Origin: Phytophthora sp. 'mugwort'
Lineage: Eukaryota > Oomycota > Peronosporomycetes > Peronosporales > Peronosporaceae
Assembly: GCA_033558025.1 (NCBI GenBank)
Contig: JAUCEF010000011.1
Coordinates: forward strand, 1,364,001-1,428,000
Direction of reading: 5' to 3'
DNA length: 64,000 nucleotides
Positions 30,790 through 40,828 of this stretch are shown here, one piece after another (the stretch's first letter is position 1; the number at the start of each line of letters is the position of its first letter). The notes beneath the pieces were generated by a model. That model saw only the letters and a program-made list of their open reading frames with translations, searched no databases and was not told the DNA's origin. The translations under genes were made by a program, and so were the position numbers.

Positions 30790-32466
30790 ATGGACGCGCC
30801 TGTACCACCACAGACGTACGACCGCTCGACGTCGCCGCCGCTGCCGTCCGCTCGCTCGCTCTTCCATCGATCACTGGACGTCTCGGTCGACTGCCAGCAG
30901 CCTCTGCCGCGCCTGCATCCGCTGCCGCCACGGTCCCCCACATTCAGAGACGGCAGCGACAAGACTCTGCTGGTGTTCGTGCATCCGAACGGAGCCACCG
31001 CCGCCGGTCTGCAGCCTATTCGGGCTATGTCTCCCCGTTCAGTCGCAGTGGCTGGAGCCGAAACACAGGAGGTGGAACCGCTAGGGAAGACCAGTCCCAG
31101 AGCTTTAAGCGGCAAGAGACGCACGCGCGACTGTGACGAACACAGGACCAGCTCGGACGACGGGACGGAGGGCGAGACCTCACGCGGCCGGAAGCGCTGC
31201 AATTCGACGTGTAAGGGCAGAAAGCCCACGTACCTCGTTCGGAAGGTAACGTCGATGTTTCTTCGCCCACCTTGGGACGCAGAAAGAGTTGACAGGTTAT
31301 TTGTGCTGGTGTAGGAGGAGAAGGACGAGTTGACAAAGCAGATTGACAAGCTCGAGTCTCAGCTGGAATACCTCAGACACACAGCATCCTTAAGACCCGA
31401 GTGCTTTGAACGAGCTGTGGTGAGACGAACAGACCACAAATTGTTCGAGCAAGAGATGCACAACCATCTACTGCGCGAAGCTGTGCGCAACCAGCATTTT
31501 CAGCTCTTTAGCGCTCAGTCAGCACTGTCCGAGCTCACGGTGAGTACATGTAGATGGTGTGTGAAAAGACTGATACGATGCTGACAATCTTGTGAACCAA
31601 ACCAGTACTCGATACAACAAAACCAATGCCCTATCAACAGCTTTATCCATCTAGGCTGCGATATTCCACAGCGCCGGTCCGTCTTGGAAGGGATGAAGGC
31701 ACAAAAACTACGGGATGCCAAGCAGCTTATGGCCAAACGCATGCAATTCTTGCGAGATCCAGCTGAGCAACGTCGGGAGACAACTCAATTCCCTACAGAT
31801 ACGGGGGCTTTATGTTCGGTGGTGTTTGACGTGACCCCACTTGATTCGGGCGTAGAACTGGAGGATGTTGAGCACGCTTACCGAGCTGCTGCTGCATACG
31901 TTAAGCGTATGGGGACGATGATGCCTCCGTACACTGGCGATGATGCTGGTGTTGTGCATGGTCGCCTTCAAGTGGACACGTCGCCTGAAATGCCCACCGA
32001 ATCAAGTTTTGTGGTCTTTTCGGAGTTGCAAGTGCCAAAAATCATATCATCGCAACCCGAGTCCAGCGAAGAGAGACATTTTGAACCTCTCGGTATGTTG
32101 GTCTTTGACTCGGTAGATGAGGATGAGTTGCATCCTTTCCGGCCGGATGATTTCTTAAGAGAGGACATGAACGCAGTGATCACGATTTCCAGGGGTTCTC
32201 GACGCGCTCATAACGGACTTCATGGCTGTGACAAACGCTTGTCATGCCTTGTGTTGACACGCTGGGTGTTGCTGACGTTGCGTCCGGATCAGAAAGGTGT
32301 CGCCCCAGCAAGTGCAATGGATTTCTTGCTTCAAACATGTATCAACATGGGCAACGAGATGCTCAACGCAATTCAAGAAGCTTCGTCAGTGTCAAAACCT
32401 GTCGATTCTCGCGGTGGCAACAAGCCCTGGAGTATTGCGTGTGCTTCTGTGGCACGACACAGCTGA
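30790..32466 (+). CDS. M96-like coiled-coil/START-like protein, gene C (three exons)
   Basis: Exons 30790-31245, 31315-31539 and 31606-32466, 513 residues. Intron 1 (69 bases, GTAACG...GTGTAG) lies after KPTYLVRK and before EEKDELTKQIDKLE. Intron 2 (66 bases, GTGAGT...ACCAG) lies after SALSELT and before YSIQQNQCPINSFIHLG. Both are in phase 0 and match the intron positions of its relatives. The N-terminus is Pro/Ser-rich, then basic. The C-terminal half has FIHLGCDIPQRRSVLEGMK, LCSVVFDVTPLDSG, SFVVFSELQ, DEDELHPFRPDDFLREDM and CLVLTRWVLLTLR. It probably shows the ancestral exon pattern of the cluster. It follows gene B in tandem and converges on gene D, with 144 bases between stop codons. Confidence 0.85.
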
Positions 32467-32610
32467 CCGACACGACACAGTAGTTAAGGTTAGTACTTCC
32501 TAGTAGTATGTCAGAAAATTGTCTAGATCTGCGTCAATGAATGTGTCTTGTTGTTGAGTCATCAATCTTACACACCACACTGTAGTTCATTTTTCATTGC
32601 GCTAACGTGG

Positions 32611-34071
32611 TTAGTATCTCCTGTTAAACGGTGGGAGAGCACCAAAAGCAGGCAGCGGGGGCAACATGGCCGCCGCTACTGGGGGTGCCGCAGTCGGCGG
32701 TAAATCTCCAGATGGCACAGTCGGTTCCCGCGGAACCAAAGCGTAACGCACGTTATTCAGCATTGCCTCGCCCACCTGCTCGATACCGTTCCGAAGACGT
32801 TGCGTTGCCTCAAATGGCAATTGAATCGACGACTTGTGGATACGCAGCAGCGACCAACGCGTGAGAATAACTACCCGCTCCATTTCAACTGGCCCAATAT
32901 GCTTCGGAGGTCTGACCTTCGGCCTCATGCACGTCGATACGAGCATCAATACCGTCACATCCTGTCGAATCCGACGACCAGGCATGTACGGGTACAGTTC
33001 ATCTTCGTTCACAAAGTCGCATGCAAGCACACCGAGTTCGTCTCCATGTCCCAACGCCCCCAAATCCTCCGATTCATGGGGCAAATCAACCCCGATAGCT
33101 GCCGGACCATTTTGTTCATGATACTCCGAAAACATGGCATTGTTCGTCTCCATCTCTGCCAGATTTGCCAGATTTGTCACTAGTCTTTGCTGCGAAACTG
33201 ACGGATCCCAGTGGTCGTCATTTTCCCTGATTGTAATATCTCCCAAAAGCTCCGACAAACTGATCTCCAAATTGTACGAAAAGTTCAACAGCACGTCAAA
33301 AACCGTGCGTGCTGATTGAACACCTCCGAACGGGGTCACATCGAACCCCATATAGCAAAAATCGCCCTGTGCGTTCTCAAATTTTTGGCTGTCGGAAAAG
33401 GTAGTCGACGGGTCCATGAATCTCCGTCGTGCCACCAAGAACTGTAACGCGTCATGCAATTTCCTCTTCTTCATAGATAACAGAGTAGCGTGGCGCTCCA
33501 CGGGGTCTTTCCCCAACTGGATAAACGTCTCGAACGGACTGTGCGCTTGGACTCGCATGTACTGCGCAATCATGGACTGGGTGTTGGCAAACGCCAGTCG
33601 TTGCGCGTGAATAAGGTTTCGAATCCCCCTGTTTTCCTCTTCTTGGCGTCGCATTTTCTCCCTGTCCTCCAAAATGTCGTTTTGCCGCTTGTATTTTTGC
33701 ATTTCTGCTTCGAGTTTTTTGTACTCTTTGCCAAGTACGGCGAGCTCCTCTTTCCGCATGTAGTAGGTTCGTTTCCGAGGTTTCTTCGGTTTGAGTTCTT
33801 TAATGTTCTTTTTGCCTCTGACAATTGTTGCCATTTTTGGCTTAACCGCCACGGGTTTTTCGTCTTCCATTTCGCTTTTGCAGGCAGGTGAAGACGTGAG
33901 AGAAGACGACACGCCCGAGGGATTGTCTGGCTTCACGTCGTACTTCCAAAGAGGCACGGTGCGCGGAGGAGCCACTGACTGCATCAAGGACAGCAGCGCG
34001 TGCGCGGACGCCGGCGAACTGGGCGCAGAAGCCTCGTGATCGGCGGAAAGCGAGGTCGACGCACGCAGCAT
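32611..34071 (-). CDS. M96-like coiled-coil/START-like protein, gene D (intronless)
   Basis: One open frame of 486 residues starting at the ATG at 34071. The conserved blocks are complete: KKPRKRTYYMRKEELAVLGK, a long charged coiled coil (YKKLEAEMQKYKRQNDILED), LAFANTQSMIAQYM, SPFETFIQLGKDPVERHATL, GDFCYMGFDVTPFGGVQSAR, NNAMFSEYHEQ, EDELYPYMPGRRIRQDV and VVILTRWSLLRIHK. Both family introns are missing cleanly at RK/EE and YM/RV, as expected after intron loss through a cDNA. The tail is Pro/Ala-rich (PPTAAPPVAAAMLPPLP). Its function is as uncertain as in its paralogs. Confidence 0.88.
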   Translation of the reverse strand: MLRASTSLSADHEASAPSSPASAHALLSLMQSVAPPRTVPLWKYDVKPDNPSGVSSSLTSSPACKSEMEDEKPVAVKPKMATIVRGKKNIKELKPKKPRKRTYYMRKEELAVLGKEYKKLEAEMQKYKRQNDILEDREKMRRQEEENRGIRNLIHAQRLAFANTQSMIAQYMRVQAHSPFETFIQLGKDPVERHATLLSMKKRKLHDALQFLVARRRFMDPSTTFSDSQKFENAQGDFCYMGFDVTPFGGVQSARTVFDVLLNFSYNLEISLSELLGDITIRENDDHWDPSVSQQRLVTNLANLAEMETNNAMFSEYHEQNGPAAIGVDLPHESEDLGALGHGDELGVLACDFVNEDELYPYMPGRRIRQDVTVLMLVSTCMRPKVRPPKHIGPVEMERVVILTRWSLLRIHKSSIQLPFEATQRLRNGIEQVGEAMLNNVRYALVPREPTVPSGDLPPTAAPPVAAAMLPPLPAFGALPPFNRRY

Positions 34072-34677
34072 GTCTCGCGGACTTTTGGCAAATAGGGCAA
34101 TGTTTTCCTTTTATTAAATAGTACTACTCAGTTGGGTAGTTTTCATTTAAATGGCAGACGTGATTTTGTGCCGTTCCAAATTGCATGCAAAAGTGGTTTT
34201 ATAGCGAATAAAATAATAGAGGTCGGTTTTTTTAAACGATGATGACGATTTATCGTTTTGGATTACGAAATTGAGGAGTGATTGACAGATTTGTTACAGA
34301 TAATGCGACCGCATGCGCGCAAGTCAATGCTATTTGGATCAGATCAGTGATGACTTGGCCCCGAGTCGCGGGCGTAAACTCCATGGATTTTCGCGTCCAA
34401 CGTACGATTAAACGTGATGTTAAATGAACAGGGCTCGCGTCAACAGAAAGGTGCGCGGCCATAGCAACGCCTGAAGCTGAGTTATGTTGCTATAACAACG
34501 GACTGGCGGCGACTTCAGCGCAACTTGCGGCTCAAACCCTGCTCCCAGCGCCAGATAATTACTTGAAAATTACCGTTACTATTCGCCCCAATTGTATGTC
34601 CATGCGCTCTACAGTTATATAACAAACTTTGGTATTTCGTACTGCTCACGCGTACACATATATACCTATTCTCGGAG

Positions 34678-36047
34678 TTAGGCGGCTGTTGACTGAGTGG
34701 TGAACATGGATTGGCCCACTTGCTCCATGCCGTCTCGGATGTGGTCGGCGATGTCTTCATCCAGAGGAAATGGAGGCTTCCGAAGGCGCAAACACGTCCA
34801 CCGCATCGCTACCACTACGTCCTCCACCGGCTGATAGTTGACAGTGTTGCTGGAAGAGCCGACACACGCAGGCGACAAAGTTGGCTGGCGGCGAGGATAT
34901 TTCGCGACCATCACGTGGAACGTAATATCTTGACGCACACGTTCGGACACGTGATACGGATACAACTCGTCCTCTTCGATATAGTTGCACACGGCGATAC
35001 CCACTTCGTCGCCAACAGCTCTGTCCGTGAGAGGCCCTGAGCCGTCACCCCAATACTGCATAAAAGTGGCACTATTCGTATCCACCTGTACGTTGGGAGT
35101 GATCGACGTCACTAATCGATGCTGCGCCACGGAGCTGTCCCAGTCCTCGTCGTTATTTTCTCGAATTGTAATGTCGCCAATGAGGTCTGAAATGTTGATT
35201 TCCAGATTGTATGAAAACTTGAGGACGCTGTCAAATGCCTGTCTAACGGTTTGAGCCTTCGGCAACGGCTTTATATCAAATCGCGCTAAGCAGACGTCTC
35301 CATTATCCGATTGGAGCCGTTGCAGGTCGGTGAAGTCCGTATCCATAGCCATGTATCTTGATCGCTCGGCTAAAAAGTAGACTGCCTCCTGCAGACGTTG
35401 CTGCTTCATGGAAAGCAGGGTGTTGTATCGCGCGCGCAGGTCTGTGCCAAGTCGAATGACCGGTTCATAGCGACTATGATCCCCAGCTCTCTGTGGGTAT
35501 CAGCCAGGGTAATAGGCACAATTGCTTCAGTGCCACTTCGCTCCAAAATCGTTAAATCTAAAACAGCCACTTACTAGAAACTCCGAGATGATTGACTGCG
35601 TGTTGGCGAAAATGATCCTTTGTCCGCGAATACAGTCCCGTAACTCCTGGTTCTGCCTTAATCGAATCGTGACGTCATCATCTTCGTATTGAGATTCACC
35701 ATGACGTCTCAGATACTGCAGCTGGATGTTCATCGCAGCAGCTTCTTCTCCAACATCTCCTTCTCTTCCTATGAACAAAGTACCCAATAGTTATTAGCAT
35801 ATCACCGTCTAACTAACTACTGTATTAATTGTCAGTCATATATCTTTCGTCGATAATACATACGAGAACGCAGCGCCGGATTCAGTTCATTGTGTCGCTT
35901 CCCGCCTTTCGGTTCCAAGGGTGTAACAGCCTCGGAAATAGCCGCGAGGTGAAGCGGCGGAGGTGTCCACAGCAAGTTGTTAATGCTGGCACTGCGGGGC
36001 TGAGGCGTCTCGCCGTTCGGAGCGGCAAATGATGAGGAGGACTGCAT
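34678..36047 (-). CDS. M96-like coiled-coil/START-like protein, gene E, with decayed first intron
   Basis: My model uses minus-strand exons 36047-35864, 35768-35575 and 35490-34678, 396 residues. Intron 2 (35491-35574, GTAAGT...CCCACAG) sits after SIISEFL and before RAGDHSRYEPVIRLGTD, the family position. At the first family intron, YYRRK is followed by AT (35843-35842) instead of GT, and the old exon 2 frame (EEKEMLEKKLLR) hits a stop. An upstream donor GTATGT (35863-35858) joined to the same acceptor (35769-35770) gives a continuous frame into MNIQLQYLRRHGES, but skips the conserved RK-EE motif. The START-like half is intact (DVCLARFDIKPLPKAQTV, EEDELYPYHVSERVRQDI, VVVAMRWTCLRLRK). It is either a working variant or a pseudogene. 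Confidence 0.7.
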
Positions 36048-36390
36048 GGTGCACAAGCAATATGGACTGTATCCGAAGAGGGAGCGTGTCAGCGCGAGTA
36101 GGCAAAGTGGCCATAAACAAAAATGGGAATAGCGATGAACTTCAGAACGGTATTCAGATTAACCTGGCACAAATGATACCTAGGATACCCCGATATCTTG
36201 CTATATCTGATACCAATTTGATCCACCGCTTTGGTAGTTAGCAAAATGTATGGAGCAAAGTTGACACCTGTGGAATACTAGAGAGTTTTTGCAAGCTTTG
36301 CCATTCCCAGAGATCCACTGAGGTGTGGTTATGGGAGCTCAAAGCTATGTTTCGTGTTTTCTAATTTCCTGAATCAACTTATCAAACAGC
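36048..36390. other. Spacer at the edge of the M96-like cluster
   Basis: About 340 bases between gene E and the Harbinger transposase remnant. It must hold the promoter of gene E and the left end of the transposon, but I could not find a terminal repeat. Confidence 0.4.
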
Positions 36391-37648
36391 ATGATATGTT
36401 TAATAGCAGGAACAAGCAGAATGCCTTGCGTCCACTCACTCAGAAAGATGACAGCGGACGAGATTCTCCTGCTCTGCCTCCTGGATGACGCCGGATGCAG
36501 CGACACCACGACCCTCGCAGTTGCAGCCCTCTATCGCCCGCTCGTTGAGCGCCCGGTCGTACCCGATATCCGTTTCTGTCTTACTGCTACGGCAGGTGTG
36601 GATGCCGAGTTCGACTTTCGCTTTGACGTGGCGGGTATCTTGCTGCTGACCTCGTTGTTCGAGTTGCCCGGTAAACCAACGAAGCACCGTGTCTGCGTGC
36701 ACAAGATGGAAGCTCTTTGTATTCTACTGCACCGCCTCAGCTCCCCAAGCGCCCAACGGACATGCGCAAGACGTTTGGGAGATCAGAGGGAGCGCTCAGC
36801 CGTATTGTACTGCACATGGGTAAGTAAATATTGCTGCATGCCTCGGAATACAGACTATTTCGCTAACACTCGCTAGTTGATCTGCTTTTTGATAGATATG
36901 AAGAATCAATCTCCTCTCAAAGAACGTGCTCCAAACTCGTATTACTGTGTACGCTGATGCGATTAGCCGGAAAGGCGACCCCATGACCAACGTAGTTGGC
37001 TTCATTGATGGTACGAAGAACGCAATTTGTCGGCCGCCCCATCGCCCAGGATGCACCGAAAATCTGCAGCGCCAAGATTATTCGGGACACAAGCGTGTCC
37101 ACTGCCTGAAATACCAGTGCATTATAACGCCAGATGGGCTAGCGCTTCTTTTTTGGGACCCCATCGAAGGGCGGCGCCACGATCTTACCTTGTTGCGCGA
37201 GAGCAAGCTGCTGGACTCCTTCGAGCAGCACCAAGATATCTTTGACGGGTACGCTGTCTACGGTGACCCTGCCTACGGTATATCCCGTTATATTGCATCG
37301 GGTTTTCATGGTGCAAGTGCATCAACGAGGGAGAAGGCATTCAACAGTGCAATGAGCTCTGTTCGTGAGAGTGTCGAGTGGTCGTTTGGTCGACGGAAGG
37401 GTCTTTGGGCGTTCATCGACTTCAAGAAATCGAACAAGATCAGACTCAGTCCTGTGGGGAAGTACGTCATGATTTCAATGCTAATGACTAACTGTCATTG
37501 TTGCTACTATCGAGGCAATCAAGTTAGCTCGTTCTTTAAGTGGCACCCCCCACGTTGCAAGTTTATTGCAGCGGGGCTGCGTAGCGTAGTACGTCAGAGG
37601 AAGACGTATGACTCCCCGAGTCTTAGCTGTGGTTATCCTAACCCCTAA
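36391..37648 (+). pseudogene. PIF/Harbinger-type (HARBI1-like) transposase, frameshifted
   Basis: The first frame gives DVAGILLLTSLFELPG and HKMEALCILLHRLS, the N-terminal helical part of HARBI1-like transposases. A shift near 36740 moves the sequence to PKRPTDMRKTFGRSEGALSR. A GTAAGT...TTGATAG intron-like gap (about 36820-36895) follows, then another shift near 36920. The last frame (36926-37648) carries the catalytic core: GFIDGTKNAICRP with the first Asp, VYGDPAYGI with the second Asp, and RESVEWSFGRRKGLW with the Glu. At least two frameshifts make it inactive. The enzyme would cut and paste a Harbinger element with a 3-base target site. The Myb-like ORF at 38071 is the usual partner gene. 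Confidence 0.8.
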
Positions 37649-37960
37649 GGCCTCCGCAGAGGCTTAGATTTCTCTAGCTATACCAGTAGAGACTCAAAGA
37701 GTCAGTATTCCTAAACCTAGGGCAGTACTCGCTTTGATGCTAAAACTGAACTGTTATTTGTTTGCTTATCTGCGGCAATGCCGCCTGTGGAGTAAATGTA
37801 TGACTCTAACTATCTACCACAGTTAACCTAGTCAAATGCATATCGGGTGGCCCTGTGGCCACGTACTGAAATCCCGTTAATGTAAGTGGTACTAAGTACC
37901 ACTTACTGCAAGGTGACACGTAGCACGGCTACACTCGTGTTACTTTCGTGTAACCCCGTT
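37640..37960. repeat. Hairpin-rich non-coding segment of the Harbinger element
   Basis: Several short perfect or near-perfect inverted repeats occur in a row: CTAAGGCCTC...GAGGCTTAG (37645-37667), GCGGCAATGCCGC (37772-37784) and GTAAGTGGTAC-TAA-GTACCACTTAC (37882-37906). It lies between the transposase and the convergent Myb-like gene. Confidence 0.6.
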
Positions 37961-38070
37961 ACATTTATTTAGCTGTATCGTATACAACGCATGCAATATA
38001 CACTACCTTTGCCTCTCTACTTATTGAGCATTTGCATTTACCAAGCGCTGAGTGAACACGTCCAACAATT

Positions 38071-38640
38071 TCACCATACGCTCGCTTTCATCAGCACGGA
38101 GACGTGCTTGCTCTGCTCGGTCTTCCGCACGTTCTTCTTTGCGAGCTGCTGTGCTATGTCGCGCTCCTTCATCATGGCCGTAGTAAGTTGTGCAAGTCGC
38201 ACGTGCTTTTTCGGAGGGGAGCCATTCTTTTCTGCAAATAAGGACGGATCAAGTCGCTCCACGGCTACCCGACGAGCAACGCGACACTTCGTCGTCTTGT
38301 TTGGGCCTCCTCTCCTCGTATTTCTTCTTACCCTCCTGCACACGTTTAGCGTCATTAGCGGCTCTACAATCTCGTCGAGCAGCTGGTCCTTCTCCGTGAC
38401 CTCCTCCGATACGTCCGACAGCAGAGCGGCCTCCTTGGTCGTCTCGCGATGAGTGAGAACGAGCTGGTTCATGCGTGACTGAGCGTCCTTGCCGCTGAGT
38501 TTACTACGCGCAAACGCTGGTGAAGCTACGAGCGTTTCAGCAAGAGTATCCCAGCGCTGCGTGACCTTGCCCCGTGGCTTGGCAAAAGGGCTGTCAAGAA
38601 ACACTTGGATAGCAGGGCGACATCGTCTTCTCCACTAGTT
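38071..38640 (-). pseudogene. Myb/SANT-like accessory protein of the Harbinger element, 5' frameshifted
   Basis: A frame of 177 codons without an ATG near its beginning reads DSPFAKPRGKVTQRWDTL, VASPAFARSKLSGKDAQSR and LVLTHRETTKEAAL, the Myb/SANT-like pattern of Harbinger ORF1 proteins. A better N-terminus (SGEDDVALLSKCFL) is found just upstream in another frame (about 38600-38640), so a frameshift separates them. The C-terminal half is basic with a coiled-coil-like end (AQLTTAMMKERDIAQQLAKK). Such proteins bind the transposon ends and carry the transposase into the nucleus. It lies convergent to the transposase, 420 bases away. Confidence 0.65.
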
Positions 38641-39075
38641 CTACCGTCGCGGTGGGGCTGGCGACCTGGTTGAGGCCGTGGGGGGCTTTAAAGCAGCATC
38701 CATCGCAGGCATGTAGGTGGGTGGCAGGTAGCCAATCTGGGAATTGGAAGTCACCCCCCACAGATTCCCGATTTCTGTGGGTGGACGAGCAAGTCTCCCA
38801 GAGATCTGTCCTTTTTGCGTTTACTGTATTGTGGGAATGGCTATGGTAGCCGCTGCGAAAACTATCTACTGTATCGGATTCTCGTTTCAGCCGATCTGAT
38901 AGTACCTAGCGAGTCTGGAAGAGCTCGTTATCGATGTCTGAGTAGTTCTTGCTTCTTGCTCGACACGCAGTTGATCCCGCATTCGGAAATGTATTTTCGG
39001 AGGTCCTTAACAGTTTTTCGTCAAGATCCGGATACTCGGAGAGCATGAAATGACACTCTGGATTGCATCAACTTT
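38641..39075. other. Spacer, nothing recognised
   Basis: No gene, repeat or terminal sequence could be identified between the Myb-like remnant and the pogo-like fragment. Confidence 0.4.
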
Positions 39076-39318
39076 CTATTGTGTGGTCTGTTCTGGTAAA
39101 GCACAATCGACGCTGTTCTGATCTTCATCGTCAGATGAGACGTCCCCCGCCATATCAATGAAAGCGAAGTCGGCCTCATCACTAAGTAGCTCATCGTCCG
39201 TTAGCGTGCCCATCTCGATATCTTGCTCAGCTGGATTGCAAAAGAAGTCGTCAATATTCATCGGATCTCGAATTCGAAGGCGGTTCAAACAGTCCACGAT
39301 CGTAGTCGTTGCATACGG
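39076..39318 (-). pseudogene. C-terminal fragment of a pogo/Tigger-type transposase
   Basis: The frame ATTIVDCLNRLRIRDP resembles the helical end of pogo/Tigger transposases, and the acidic tail that follows (CNPAEQDIEMGTLTDDELL) is typical of oomycete members. The catalytic part is missing. Directly upstream (39301-39410) two related stretches ending ATAAATAAAA form a short direct repeat. Confidence 0.45.
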
Positions 39319-39729
39319 ACGACTTCAAGAATAAATAAAAAAAGTTGTGAAACCAACGTTGCATCGCTGTTGCGTAACGACCGACTTCAGCAATAAATAA
39401 AACCTTGAGCCACCGCACGGATATCGTCGCTCGCCTTGTTCTCGGTTTAATTATGATCTACGTGCAAACCCGATTTACTGCTATACCTGATAGGAGTGGT
39501 GTCCACGGGTGCTATCAGGTGTGCCGGGTTAATCTGTACACTACTTTCCGATTCAATTTGTGAGGTATACCGGAGGTGTGTTGTAGATACCGACCCTTTT
39601 TATGTTATAATGAGTTTTATGAGCATCGAATCGGAGCCTGCAATTTGTACAGAACAACAGATAGCGTGCTTGTTTTGTTATGACTAGCCATGCTACCACG
39701 CTACGCGCCGGTTGTAAAAGTTTAGTTTG
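39319..39729. other. AT-rich spacer
   Basis: Only short frames. The beginning contains the direct repeat noted with the pogo-like fragment. Confidence 0.4.
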
Positions 39730-39945
39730 TGCCCGTTTCGCTTGCTCAACTGCTCGACCAACTACTGAGAAAAGCTACATAAGATTCGCTCCGGTAGTGA
39801 ACGCCTCAGCTCCGCTACTCGCAGTATTAGATACTAAGTGAAATAACTACTTACGCCTTCGGCTTCGGAAAGTTGGGAGGCCCTCCGGCCACGCTAGATA
39901 CGAAGAGGTTTAATAACGGCGCCGTCTTCGCTTCGCTCGGCAGCA
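39730..39945 (+). repeat. Dispersed repeat, copy 1
   Basis: This matches 40606-40828 with moderate divergence. Shared strings are CTACTGAGAAA, GCTCCGGTAGTGAA, GATACTAAGTGA, AGGTTTAAT and CTTCGCTTCGCTCG. It resembles no coding sequence I know and may be a fragment of a non-autonomous element. Confidence 0.7.
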
Positions 39946-40053
39946 TTTGTGCCAAGCGCGGCGCCGCCTTCGCTCCGACGGGCAGCCGTTTTGCCCAATG
40001 AAATGGCTTTAAAAAGCTTGACGGAAATAAAAGGTACTTTTGACAGTCTACTA

Positions 40054-40080
40054 GATAGACAGACAGACAGACAGGCAGAG
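40054..40080 (+). repeat. GACA microsatellite
   Basis: Short imperfect run of GACA units (TAGATAGACAGACAGACAGA and onward). Confidence 0.85.
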
Positions 40081-40605
40081 GGGTTGCTCCCATTAATGTT
40101 TAGGACTAGCCGATCGCCGCCCGCTTTGCGGGCGATGTGTATTTGCTGGGTCCAAGCCCGTCCGCTGGCTGTTCCAGCTCGCTTCTCTACTCCTATCTCG
40201 TCCCACTACGTTCCGATCACTGCACTACTCTTATCGCGTAGGGAGGCCGCCTTCGCTTCGCTCGGCAGCCAAAACGCAGTTTATATCCAATCAGAGGCCA
40301 CCTCGCTGCGCTCGGTTGCAAAACGAAATTACATGGATTTTGGCCAATGAGAAGAGGTCTCAAGTAAGACGCAAGCCTATTTTGCAATTTCAGGAATAGT
40401 TCTCCGAGTCGGAAAGATCGTGGGCTTCGATTATATGGATGGTACCGGTACTAAACACCAAGCCACGCCATGCCGAAAGGGAGGTGCAGGCAGCCAGGCA
40501 GGAAGTGTGACAGACAAACGCACGGACAGACGGGAAACTACAATTGATGTATAACACTGGCCGAGCGCCGCCCACTTTGCGGGCGGTATGAAAGGTAGGA
40601 TGATG

Positions 40606-40828
40606 CCTGTTTCGCGCCCTCAAGAGCTCGATCCACTACTGAGAAAGCTTCCTACGCTTTGCTCCGGTAGTGAATGCATCCGCTCCGGTCGCAGAAGCTC
40701 GCGGCACTGCTCGCCGTATAAGGATACTAAGTGAGCTACCTACGTCTTCGACTTCGGTAGGATGGGCGGCCCTCCCGGCCCCGCTAACGAAAGGTTTAAT
40801 GGCGGCGCTGCCTTCGCTTCGCTCGACA
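40606..40828 (+). repeat. Dispersed repeat, copy 2
   Basis: Second copy of the repeat at 39730-39945, same orientation. The sequence before it (GCCGCCCACTTTGCGGGCGG, 40566-40585) is a hairpin that also occurs near 40114-40133 as GCCGCCCGCTTTGCGGGCGA. Confidence 0.7.
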
